DNA of 8,106 nucleotides from JARDZI01 sp041639705. GTDB lineage: Bacteria; Bacillota; Clostridia; Clostridiales; Caloramatoraceae. Below, piece by piece: positions 1 through 5,498 of the stretch (positions are counted from its first letter, which is position 1; each line of letters begins with the position of its first letter). The stretch is from contig JBEQBT010000151.1 of the NCBI GenBank assembly GCA_041639705.1, positions 1-8,106 on the forward strand, written 5' to 3'. The notes under the pieces are model-generated. The model ran no database searches. It worked only from the letters and a program-made list of their open reading frames with translations, and was not told where the DNA came from. The position numbers and the translations under genes were made by a program.

Positions 1-16
1 AATTATATAATAGCAT

Positions 17-26
17 AAAGGAGGAG
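17..26 (+). promoter_or_regulatory. Ribosome binding site of the TIM-barrel gene
   Basis: AAAGGAGGAG is a near-perfect Shine-Dalgarno sequence 8 nt before the ATG at 35 and fixes that start. Confidence 0.8.
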
Positions 27-34
27 ATTAAAAT

Positions 35-703
35 ATGAATGGAAAGTTTATTCCGGAAATTAAGGGGAATTTGAGAAGTCATATAATAGAGCTGCCTCTT
101 GCTATAAGAGAATCAAGTGGAATATTGATATTTGGTAAAAGAATTAAGTCTATTGTTTTTACAACTGATGTTGCGATAATTAGAAATACAAATGCAGATG
201 CTGTTATTGCAGTGTATCCATTTACTCCACAACCAGTAATTACCCACTCATTAATGGAGGTTGCAGATGTACCTGTTTTTTGCGGTGTAGGAGGTGGAAT
301 CACAACTGGTCTTAGGGTTGTTAATCTTGCATTAGACGCTGAATTTCAAGGTGCAATTGGAGTGGTAGTTAATACTCCTACCTCTAATGAAATCATTAAA
401 GAGATTAGAAAAACTGTAGATATTCCTATAGTAGTTACAGTCGTATCTGAAAAAGAGGACTTTAAGAGTCGAATTGAAGCTGGCGTAACTATATTCAATG
501 TATCAGGTGCAGATAGAACAGTAAATATAGTAAAAAAAATTAGAAAAGAATTTCCTGAAGTACCAATAATAGCAACTGGAGGACCAAGTGAGGAAACAAT
601 AAGAGCTACAATTAATGCAGGTGCAAATGCAATAACATTCACTCCACCAACTACTGCAGAAATATTTAGTCAAATAATGGATAAATATAGAGATACAATC
701 TAA
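35..703 (+). CDS. TIM-barrel (beta/alpha) protein, putative phosphate-binding enzyme
   Basis: The protein has 222 residues and looks like a complete compact (beta/alpha)8 barrel of the phosphate-binding type. Hydrophobic strands alternate with helices. A glycine-rich turn GVGGGITTG lies near residues 84-92, and the late-barrel loop TGGPSEETI (about 181-189) is followed by GANAITFTPP (196-205), which resembles the C-terminal phosphate-binding loops of this fold. Similar clostridial proteins tend to carry a bare 'hydrolase' label, but I see no residues that fix a reaction or substrate, so the function is unknown. The ATG at 35 follows AAAGGAGGAG (17-26) at good spacing. A hairpin with a T-tract follows the stop, so this is probably a single gene or the last gene of an operon whose upstream part lies outside the window. 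Confidence 0.85.
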   Translation: MNGKFIPEIKGNLRSHIIELPLAIRESSGILIFGKRIKSIVFTTDVAIIRNTNADAVIAVYPFTPQPVITHSLMEVADVPVFCGVGGGITTGLRVVNLALDAEFQGAIGVVVNTPTSNEIIKEIRKTVDIPIVVTVVSEKEDFKSRIEAGVTIFNVSGADRTVNIVKKIRKEFPEVPIIATGGPSEETIRATINAGANAITFTPPTTAEIFSQIMDKYRDTI

Positions 704-704
704 C

Positions 705-739
705 TAGAGTGCTTTGAATAGAGGCATTCTAATTTTTTT
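705..739 (+). terminator. Rho-independent terminator after the TIM-barrel gene
   Basis: TAGAGTGC (705-712) pairs with GCATTCTA (724-731), with one G-U wobble and an 11-nt loop. A run of seven T (733-739) follows. It begins 2 nt after the stop codon. The T-tract merges directly into the left end of the triple-hairpin repeat. Confidence 0.65.
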
Positions 740-854
740 ATCAATTTCTAAGACTCCACCTTCTATAAGGTAGAGTTTCCACTTTTTGCTTCAGGTGGGG
801 TAGAGTCCCCACCTGAAGTCTCGATGTTCAGCTTTAGCTGAACGAGTTCACTTA
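735..854 (+). repeat. Triple-hairpin intergenic repeat, copy 1
   Basis: This 120-bp element matches 1349-1468 at all positions but one (A at 772, G at 1386). It contains three successive inverted repeats: 753-762 with 767-776 (10-bp stem carrying one mismatch caused by A772), 789-800 with 807-818 (perfect 12-bp stem, loop TAGAGT), and 826-833 with 836-843 (GTTCAGCT and AGCTGAAC, 8 bp, loop TT). It contains no open reading frame. It is a dispersed small element, possibly non-autonomous mobile DNA or a structured RNA; the sequence does not decide which. Confidence 0.8.
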
Positions 855-946
855 AAATCCTCCCATAACAATATTTATTTTTTTAGGGCATACTATTGAT
901 AATAAAAAATTCAAAGATAATATTATAAATTAAGGAGAGAACAGTT

Positions 947-1186
947 ATGAATATATGTCCAGTTTGTAATGGACTAAAGGAATATATAACATATTGCCCA
1001 AAATGTGGAGAAAAGATGCAAATATATGATAGGGTAGAGAACTATTATGATAATTATTCTCCTTACCTAAGCTATGAATTGACTGATTTAAATGATGGAG
1101 ATGCAAGCAATATATGCTCACATGTATGTTATTGCAGAAATTGTGGTAATCAAGGAGTAGTTAAAATAAGAAATATTATAGAATAA
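947..1186 (+). CDS. Small zinc-ribbon protein
   Basis: This 79-residue protein is rich in metal-binding cysteines. It has CPVC at 4-7 and CPKC at 17-20, then an acidic, tyrosine-rich middle (about 27-50), and a second cluster CSHVCYCRNC (57-66) with C57, H59, C61, C63 and C66. The spacing suits two zinc knuckles or ribbons. There are no membrane segments or signal peptide, so it is presumably cytoplasmic. I recognise the layout as a common small clostridial zinc-ribbon protein, but no specific role is known to me. The ATG at 947 is preceded by AAGGAGAG (932-939). It stands alone, flanked on both sides by hairpin repeats. Confidence 0.8.
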   Translation: MNICPVCNGLKEYITYCPKCGEKMQIYDRVENYYDNYSPYLSYELTDLNDGDASNICSHVCYCRNCGNQGVVKIRNIIE

Positions 1187-1240
1187 TTCGTAAAGTAAAA
1201 ATTCTCATGAGTAAATGGTAGGTTAATAAGTGATAAAAGA

Positions 1241-1346
1241 AGCTGTCTCAAAATACTTTTTTCTCATAAAAATTGTGCTTGTCATCCTTCACTACGTTCA
1301 GTATGACAAGCACAATTTATGATTTTTTAGTAATTTTGATACAACC
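1241..1346. mobile_element. MITE-like long-hairpin element (family A, copy 1)
   Basis: Its ends are imperfect terminal inverted repeats: left AGCTGTCTCAAAATAC, and right, read inward, GGTTGTATCAAAATTAC. Inside, 1264-1285 pairs with 1303-1322 to form a stem of about 20 bp with a small bulge. The loop is CCTTCACTACGTTCAGT. There is no coding capacity. The termini match the better preserved element at 6534-6726, which supports a dispersed family moved by a transposase encoded elsewhere. I see no convincing target duplication. Confidence 0.65.
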
Positions 1347-1348
1347 TC

Positions 1349-1468
1349 TTTTTATCAATTTCTAAGACTCCACCTTCTATAAGGTGGAGTTTCCACTTTT
1401 TGCTTCAGGTGGGGTAGAGTCCCCACCTGAAGTCTCGATGTTCAGCTTTAGCTGAACGAGTTCACTTA
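1349..1468 (+). repeat. Triple-hairpin intergenic repeat, copy 2
   Basis: This is a second copy of the element at 735-854, in the same orientation and offset by 614 bp, with one substitution. Its first stem (1367-1376 with 1381-1390) is perfect because G1386 pairs. The second stem is 1403-1414 with 1421-1432 and the third is 1440-1447 with 1450-1457. It abuts the right end of the MITE-like element at 1241-1346 and ends 18 bp before the -35 box of the nucleotidyltransferase gene. Confidence 0.8.
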
Positions 1469-1486
1469 TTACTTATTTTGCAATAA

Positions 1487-1515
1487 TTGTATTAATAGAT
1501 ATACTTTGATATAAT
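1487..1515 (+). promoter_or_regulatory. Sigma-A-type promoter of the nucleotidyltransferase gene
   Basis: TTGTAT (1487-1492), a 17-bp spacer, and a perfect TATAAT (1510-1515). The predicted start of transcription near 1522 leaves a short leader before the GTG start at 1548. Confidence 0.7.
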
Positions 1516-1547
1516 AGTTACTATATATTTATAAGAGGGTGGTAGCT

Positions 1548-2441
1548 GTGGCTGTTAACATAAAAGTATATCAGGAAGCATACGAGTCAACAATAAATAA
1601 ATTAGAAAATAACAGGCAGATTGTAGCAATAGTTGTGTATGGAAGTATGGTTTCAGGGGATATTTGGGAGGAATCTGACATTGACTTTTTAGTTATTACA
1701 AAAGAAAAAAATAGATCTGAGCATTTATACAGCAAAATTTTAAACGTTCCAATACATATGTTTTATATATCAAAGGATTCATTTATAGATTCTTATAAAA
1801 ATCTCTTAAAGGGTGGAACCTTTCATAAAGCATTTTTTACTGGTAAATTGGTTTATTGTTATGATGATGAAATTGAAGAGATACACACGTCTACAAGATT
1901 TTATAAGGATATAGATAGGGATGTAAGAAATATTGAAATAATGTGCAATTTAATTAACAGTGTACACTATACTAAAAAGTATTATACAACTGGCAAAATG
2001 GAAACTGCTTATCAATGGTGTGTTGAAGTATTGACAAATTATGCAAGGTTACTTATGAGTTTAGATGGACACATTACTGATAAGGATATACTATCCTTTG
2101 CTGTATCTGTTAATGATGATATTGAGTATTTATTTAATATATTAAATATGGGTATGAATATTAGTGAGAAAGTAAAGGAAATACTTAGTACAGTTGAAAA
2201 ATTTATAGATTCAAATATTCAAAATATTTCTAAACTTGTTATTGAATTTCTTAGAAATTCAATATTTCCTATTTCTGTTGAAGACTTAAAGAACTCCAGA
2301 GAATTTAAACAAGTAGATGGTGATTTAAGCATGCTGCTTGATAAACTAAGTAAACTAAATATAATAAAAGAAAATTCAAGAAAGTGTACTACTTATGCAG
2401 ATGAATATCTCATAGATGAGACAGTATACTTTGTTGGGTAA
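1548..2441 (+). CDS. Nucleotidyltransferase-fold protein (MNT/KNTase-like)
   Basis: This 297-residue protein carries the polymerase-beta-type nucleotidyltransferase signature: GS at 32-33 followed by SDID at 43-46, giving the two metal-binding aspartates D44 and D46. The third acidic residue expected one strand later is not obvious; the strand reads VPIHMFYIS. The rest is mostly helical (about 115-235), and the last 60 residues may form a small winged-helix-like tail. Known relatives transfer nucleotides to antibiotics, proteins or RNA, but no substrate can be assigned here. An in-frame GTG at 1539 would extend the protein, but the Shine-Dalgarno AGAGGGTGG (1534-1542) lies over it and is correctly spaced for the GTG at 1548, so I choose 1548. 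It is a single gene with its own promoter and terminator. Confidence 0.8.
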   Translation: MAVNIKVYQEAYESTINKLENNRQIVAIVVYGSMVSGDIWEESDIDFLVITKEKNRSEHLYSKILNVPIHMFYISKDSFIDSYKNLLKGGTFHKAFFTGKLVYCYDDEIEEIHTSTRFYKDIDRDVRNIEIMCNLINSVHYTKKYYTTGKMETAYQWCVEVLTNYARLLMSLDGHITDKDILSFAVSVNDDIEYLFNILNMGMNISEKVKEILSTVEKFIDSNIQNISKLVIEFLRNSIFPISVEDLKNSREFKQVDGDLSMLLDKLSKLNIIKENSRKCTTYADEYLIDETVYFVG

Positions 2442-2529
2442 ATTTGTTTGGTAAAAGGCAATGGTTCTCCCATTAATATAAGTGGGAATTTTGAAAGTGG
2501 ATAAATGGATTTACTTTAATGCTATATGT

Positions 2530-2562
2530 GCTTGATGCAGAGAAATTCGTATCAAGCTTTTT
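2530..2562 (+). terminator. Rho-independent terminator after the nucleotidyltransferase gene
   Basis: GCTTGAT (2530-2536) pairs with ATCAAGC (2551-2557), followed by TTTTT (2558-2562). It lies about 90 nt past the stop at 2441 and 47 nt before the MocR start. A weaker inverted repeat (TCCCA at 2468-2472, TGGGA at 2483-2487) lies between the gene and this terminator. Confidence 0.6.
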
Positions 2563-2592
2563 GTTTAGTAGATACTTTTAATTTGTGTATTT

Positions 2593-2600
2593 AAAGGAGG
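2593..2600 (+). promoter_or_regulatory. Ribosome binding site deciding the MocR start
   Basis: AAAGGAGG lies 8 nt before the ATG at 2609 and inside the extension that a GTG start at 2585 would need, so it favours 2609. Confidence 0.8.
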
Positions 2601-2608
2601 AAGCTTTA

Positions 2609-4030
2609 ATGAAATTGTATGATGCCATAACTATAAATAAGGAAAATGAAGATCCCATGTATATTCAATTATATGAAGAGATTAAAAATTTAATAGAAAA
2701 TGATTCATTAAAGACTGATGAAAAGCTGCCTCCAATTAGAAGTCTTGCAAAAAAGCTTGAAGTAAACAATGTCACTATTGTTAACGCATACAGAATGCTT
2801 GAACAAAAGAATTACGTTTATTCTAAGGTTGGAAGTGGTACTTATGTAAAAGGGAAAAAAGCTATCAAGTATAATAACGAATTTATTTCAAATGTTACTA
2901 TGATGGAACAGGGGTATGTTAAAATAGATCAAAAAGAAATTAATTTTTCAACGTCCACTCCAAATCCAGAATTATTTCCAGTTAAAGAATTTAAAGAGGT
3001 ATTAGATGAGGTTCTAGAAAGGGACGGAGGATTTGCATTTGGATATCAGGAGCTTCAGGGTTATTATCCATTAAGGGAATCCTATAAGCAGTATTTATGT
3101 CAGAGAGGAATTGATGTTGTAACAGAGGAGGTTAATGTAATATCCGGTGCACAACAGGGAATAGATATTATTTCAAAGGCATTGATTAATTTCAATGATA
3201 CAATTATTGTAGAAAGCCCTACTTATTCTGGAGCATTGGCTGCATTTAAATCAAGAGGCGCTAATATAATTGAGATTCCTATATTAGAAGATGGAATCGA
3301 TACTAAGGAGCTTGAAGCTATTTTAAAAACAACTGATGTTAAATTAATATATGTTATGACAAGCTTTCAAAATCCAACTGGTATTTCCTACAGCCAGGAT
3401 AAAAAGATACAATTACTTTATCTGGCTCAAAAATATAATTGCTATATATTAGAGGATGAATATTTATCAGAATTGAGGTTCTATGGAAAAAGTGATCTAC
3501 CAATTAAAGCTCTTGATGGAAGTAACAGAGTAATATATTTAAAGAGCTTTTCAAAGATATTCATGCCTGGGATAAGACTTGGATTTTTAATTACTCCTGG
3601 GAAAATTTCTAATATGGTATTATCTGCAAAGCATAATACAGATATTTCAACATCAAGCCTAATGCAAAGAGCATTTGATTTATATTTAAGGAAAAAGAAG
3701 TGGGTTAAACATATTGAAATGATGCAAAATACTTATCGTGATAGATATGATACAACAGTTGAATTTTTAAAAAAGAATCATGATTTTATTAAATTTAATG
3801 AGCCGAATGGAGGTATACATATCTGGGGAAAAACTGATATAGACTCATCAATACTCTATGCAGCAGCTAAGGAAAAGGGAGTATTGATTACTCCAGGAAG
3901 TATATTTTATCTAGATGATAGGGCGAGCAACTATTTTAGAATTAGTTATGCTGGGGTTGAAGGTGAGGAAATTTATAAAGGACTTGAGATATTGAAATCA
4001 GCATATGAAGGTGTTTTACCCTTATTATAA
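2609..4030 (+). CDS. MocR-family transcriptional regulator (GntR wHTH plus aminotransferase-like domain)
   Basis: The protein has 473 residues. Residues about 15-82 form a GntR-type winged helix (PMYIQLYEEI, LPPIRSLAKKLEVNNVTIVNAY, ending GSGTYV). Residues about 110-470 form a fold-type I, PLP-dependent aminotransferase domain. The PLP-binding lysine is K316 in SFSK. N255 in SFQNPTG, D283 in LEDEY and the carboxylate-binding R444 in YFRISYAG are all present, so the aminotransferase site looks intact. MocR proteins commonly sense PLP or an amino compound and control vitamin B6, GABA or amino-acid genes. No target is obvious here because the neighbours are unrelated. A GTG at 2585 would add eight residues, but AAAGGAGG (2593-2600) is ideally spaced for the ATG at 2609. 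Length is typical of the family. Confidence 0.92.
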   Translation: MKLYDAITINKENEDPMYIQLYEEIKNLIENDSLKTDEKLPPIRSLAKKLEVNNVTIVNAYRMLEQKNYVYSKVGSGTYVKGKKAIKYNNEFISNVTMMEQGYVKIDQKEINFSTSTPNPELFPVKEFKEVLDEVLERDGGFAFGYQELQGYYPLRESYKQYLCQRGIDVVTEEVNVISGAQQGIDIISKALINFNDTIIVESPTYSGALAAFKSRGANIIEIPILEDGIDTKELEAILKTTDVKLIYVMTSFQNPTGISYSQDKKIQLLYLAQKYNCYILEDEYLSELRFYGKSDLPIKALDGSNRVIYLKSFSKIFMPGIRLGFLITPGKISNMVLSAKHNTDISTSSLMQRAFDLYLRKKKWVKHIEMMQNTYRDRYDTTVEFLKKNHDFIKFNEPNGGIHIWGKTDIDSSILYAAAKEKGVLITPGSIFYLDDRASNYFRISYAGVEGEEIYKGLEILKSAYEGVLPLL

Positions 4031-4038
4031 ATAAATAG

Positions 4039-4148
4039 GGCTATCCTGAAAACTACTAAAAAATACTTTTCACATAAAAATTTATGGCTGTCATCCTAAA
4101 CGAAGTGAAGGATATTTAAGATTCTTCACTTCATTCAGAACGACAGCC
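4039..4148. mobile_element. Degenerate MITE-like hairpin element (family A, copy 2)
   Basis: The left end GGCTATCCTGAAAAC and the following ACATAAAAAT resemble the ends of the elements at 1241 and 6534. The right part is a strong imperfect hairpin with GGCTGTC (4086-4092) against GACAGCC (4142-4148) and GAAGTGAAG (4102-4110) against CTTCACTTC (4124-4132). It sits between the convergent ends of the MocR gene and the selenoprotein gene and could terminate transcription from both sides. Confidence 0.6.
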
Positions 4149-4158
4149 TCTATTTAAG

Positions 4159-4350
4159 TTATTTTATAGATTCATTTAATTCATTAATAATTGTATCAAC
4201 ATCAAGTCCATGTGCTAGAACACCCTGTTCTAGATTTTCATATCTTGAAGCCATTCAGCCAAAGCAGTGCATGCCAAACCTACTAAACACTTCAACTGTT
4301 TGAGGATATTTTTCAACTACATCAGTAATACTCATATCTTTCGTTATCAT
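4159..4350 (-). CDS. DUF1858-type redox selenoprotein with CxxU motif (in-frame TGA read as Sec)
   Basis: This is a 63-residue protein if the TGA at 4257-4255 is read as selenocysteine (residue 32). It is about 65% identical to the Cys paralog at 4486-4689 and belongs to the DUF1858 / hybrid-cluster-protein-associated redox-disulfide family. The family motif GMxCxGC appears as GMHCFG-Sec, with C29 and Sec32. The 31 codons after the TGA stay open and differ from the paralog mostly by conservative changes (Y/F, L/I, V/I, T/S, E/D), so they look selected. The ATG at 4350 has an ideal AGGAGGTG 5 nt upstream. A SECIS-like hairpin follows the TGA. A likely role is thiol/selenol redox chemistry in the cytoplasm; the partner is unknown. 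The alternative is a pseudogene made by a nonsense mutation in the second Cys codon, which I think less likely. Selenocysteine genes (selA, selB, selC, selD) must lie elsewhere and are not in this window. Confidence 0.8.
4215..4233 (-). promoter_or_regulatory. Putative bacterial SECIS element
   Basis: On the minus strand the sequence reads CTAGAACAGGGTGTTCTAG. It is a perfect 8-bp stem with a GGG apical loop, lying inside the coding sequence. The stem starts 22 nt and the loop 30 nt after the last base of the TGA. Bacterial SECIS elements are known to be stem-loops just 3' of the UGA with a guanine early in the apical loop, at about this distance. Confidence 0.75.
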
Positions 4351-4355
4351 GAGCT

Positions 4356-4363
4356 CACCTCCT
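4356..4363 (-). promoter_or_regulatory. Ribosome binding site of the selenoprotein gene
   Basis: AGGAGGTG on the minus strand lies 5 nt before the ATG at 4350. This strong, undecayed site argues against a pseudogene. Confidence 0.8.
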
Positions 4364-4407
4364 AAATATATTCTTTGTCAAATAGATAATTTCTATCAAT
4401 TATTCGA

Positions 4408-4425
4408 TTGCTATTATAATAGCAA
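4408..4425. promoter_or_regulatory. Perfect 18-bp palindrome over the selenoprotein -10 box (candidate operator)
   Basis: TTGCTATTATAATAGCAA is exactly self-complementary, with 9-bp arms and no spacer. It covers the predicted -10 region. Its form and place suit a dimeric regulator site, but no regulator is identified. Confidence 0.4.
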
Positions 4426-4444
4426 ATAATGAAATATTTATCAA
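4416..4444 (-). promoter_or_regulatory. Promoter of the selenoprotein gene
   Basis: On the minus strand TTGATA (4444-4439), a 17-bp spacer and TATTAT (4421-4416) form a sigma-A-like promoter downstream of the Cys paralog's terminator, so this gene has its own start. The -10 box lies inside the palindrome at 4408-4425. Confidence 0.55.
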
Positions 4445-4461
4445 GTAAAATTGAAAATAAT

Positions 4462-4490
4462 AAAAAAATAAGACCATTTCTGGTCTTATT
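4462..4490 (-). terminator. Rho-independent terminator after the Cys DUF1858 gene
   Basis: On the minus strand a perfect 10-bp stem (4490-4481 with 4476-4467, AATAAGACCA against TGGTCTTATT) has a 4-nt loop and is followed by a run of T (4468-4462). The stem overlaps the stop codon at 4488-4486. It separates the two DUF1858 genes into distinct transcription units. Confidence 0.85.
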
Positions 4491-4689
4491 TAGTAACTAC
4501 ACTATTTAAATCATTTATTAATGAATCTATATCTATTCCATGAACAAGAGCACCTTGTTCAATATTTTCAAATCTTGATGCAAAACATCCAATACAGCCC
4601 ATTCCATAGCTTCCAAAAATTTCAACAGTTTGTGGATATTTTTCAACAACTTCTGTAATACTCATTTCCTTTGTAATCACTTTTGACAC
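4486..4689 (-). CDS. DUF1858 / hybrid-cluster-associated redox disulfide protein (Cys form)
   Basis: This 67-residue protein belongs to the small family with a CxxC redox motif, here GMGCIGC, near the middle. The two cysteines presumably form a reversible disulfide in the cytoplasm. The family is named for frequent linkage to hybrid cluster protein genes, but no such gene is in this window. The ATG at 4689 follows AAGGAGGTG at good spacing. It has its own promoter (4741-4770) and terminator (4462-4490). The downstream gene at 4159-4350 is a diverged duplicate in which the second Cys codon is TGA. A hairpin at 4541-4561 within the coding sequence resembles the SECIS of that copy. Confidence 0.9.
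   Translation of the reverse strand: MSKVITKEMSITEVVEKYPQTVEIFGSYGMGCIGCFASRFENIEQGALVHGIDIDSLINDLNSVVTK
4541..4561 (-). other. SECIS-like hairpin inside the Cys paralog
   Basis: On the minus strand TGAACAAG, loop GTGCT, CTTGTTCA form a perfect 8-bp stem. The stem begins 24 nt and the loop 32 nt after the second Cys codon (4587-4585). The place and the leading G in the loop parallel the selenoprotein copy, although the stem is in a different register. Confidence 0.5.
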
Positions 4690-4722
4690 CTCCTTAAATT
4701 TGATTTAATATTTGTCATAGAT

Positions 4723-4787
4723 TATGTTATCATATATATAAGTATACAACAATAATTAGTGAAATTTCAAATAGAAATGATAACATA
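4723..4787. repeat. Separated 11-bp inverted repeat flanking the divergent promoter region
   Basis: TATGTTATCAT (4723-4733) and its exact complement ATGATAACATA (4777-4787) lie 43 bp apart. They bracket the promoter of the Cys DUF1858 gene, and the right arm also lies upstream of the divergent HEAT-repeat operon. This could be a paired operator. Confidence 0.35.
4741..4770 (-). promoter_or_regulatory. Promoter of the Cys DUF1858 gene
   Basis: On the minus strand TTGAAA (4770-4765), an 18-bp spacer and TATACT (4746-4741). Transcription would start near 4734, about 45 nt before the ATG. Confidence 0.6.
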
Positions 4788-4832
4788 TATTATAAAATGT
4801 AATAATGCAATATTTTGTAAAGGAAGATTGTA

Positions 4833-5498
4833 ATGAAGAGTGTTGAGTGGAAAAACATCGATGAAATATCTAACTCTGAAATAACTTATTTGCTATATAT
4901 GGAAGGAAAGGATATAAAGACAATTTCTAGAATTAGGAATATGGAAAAAACACTTGTAGAAAAACATATAATTGAATGTAAGATAAAATACAGGGCTTTC
5001 GAAGGAGTAAAGAATACTGCTGATATTGCTAAAAAGCTTATGAGATATGGTAGGGATGAAAGATTAAGTGTAATTGGAAGCATGTCAGATGAGGATAAAC
5101 TTGAACTAGAGAAGTATGCAAGGGATATGTTATTTAAATCTAATAGAGATGAATGCAGCTTCTATATTTGGCTTCTTGGTGAATTCAAAAGTAAAGAATC
5201 AATAGCTTCAATTATAACATTCTTAAAATGCAGTGATGGAAATATTAAAAGAATATGCTGCTCAGCACTTGGAAAAATTGGAACTAATTTATCTGAGGAA
5301 GCTTTAATTAACTGTTTAGGTGATAATAAGCCTCAAGTAAAGCAATATGCAATTAAAGCATTGGGAAAGATTAAAAGTAAAAAAGCAGTTGAATTATTGA
5401 AAAAAATATCCACTGATAAAAGTGAAAAGGAATATGTGATAAGAGCTGCAATTAATTCAATTGATCAAATTCGTGAAAAAGGTGATTTAAATGACTAA
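4833..5498 (+). CDS. HEAT-repeat protein with HTH-like N terminus
   Basis: This 221-residue, all-helical protein has no membrane segment. Residues about 8-50 resemble a helix-turn-helix (SEITYLLYMEGKDIKTISRI). From about 118 to the end there are three HEAT or PBS-lyase-type repeats with the typical pattern of a conserved alanine and glycine in paired helices (CCSALGKIG, AIKALGKIK, IRAAINSIDQI). Such repeats usually form a curved protein-binding surface, so a scaffold or adaptor role is plausible, but the partner is unknown. The ATG at 4833 follows AAAGGA (4819-4824) by 8 nt. It is the first gene of a three-gene operon: its last 8 nt overlap the start of yigZ. The combination of the N-terminal helices with HEAT repeats is unusual. 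Confidence 0.82.
   Translation: MKSVEWKNIDEISNSEITYLLYMEGKDIKTISRIRNMEKTLVEKHIIECKIKYRAFEGVKNTADIAKKLMRYGRDERLSVIGSMSDEDKLELEKYARDMLFKSNRDECSFYIWLLGEFKSKESIASIITFLKCSDGNIKRICCSALGKIGTNLSEEALINCLGDNKPQVKQYAIKALGKIKSKKAVELLKKISTDKSEKEYVIRAAINSIDQIREKGDLND

Noticed and set aside
79..642. Two antisense open frames inside the TIM-barrel gene
   Set aside because: They mirror a clearly coding, well-supported plus-strand gene and have no ribosome binding sites. The same reasoning removes the antisense frames at 4886-5083, 5487-5801 and 7275-7472.
896..926. TTGATA with TATTAT as a promoter for the zinc-ribbon gene
   Set aside because: The spacer is 19 bp and the start of transcription would fall in the ribosome binding site; a shorter pairing with GATAAT has a 14-bp spacer. 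Neither is convincing.
735..1468. CRISPR array made from the repeated hairpins
   Set aside because: There are only two 120-bp copies 614 bp apart with a gene between them, no short regular spacers and no cas genes.
4159..4350. Reading the TGA-interrupted DUF1858 copy as a simple pseudogene
   Set aside because: The only defect is a TGA at the redox Cys position. The ribosome binding site, promoter, downstream frame and SECIS-like hairpin are intact, so selenocysteine fits better. It is still the main alternative.
4376..4381. TTGACA on the minus strand as -35 box for the selenoprotein gene
   Set aside because: It lies only 26 nt before the ATG, so a matching -10 would fall on the ribosome binding site and the mRNA would lack it.
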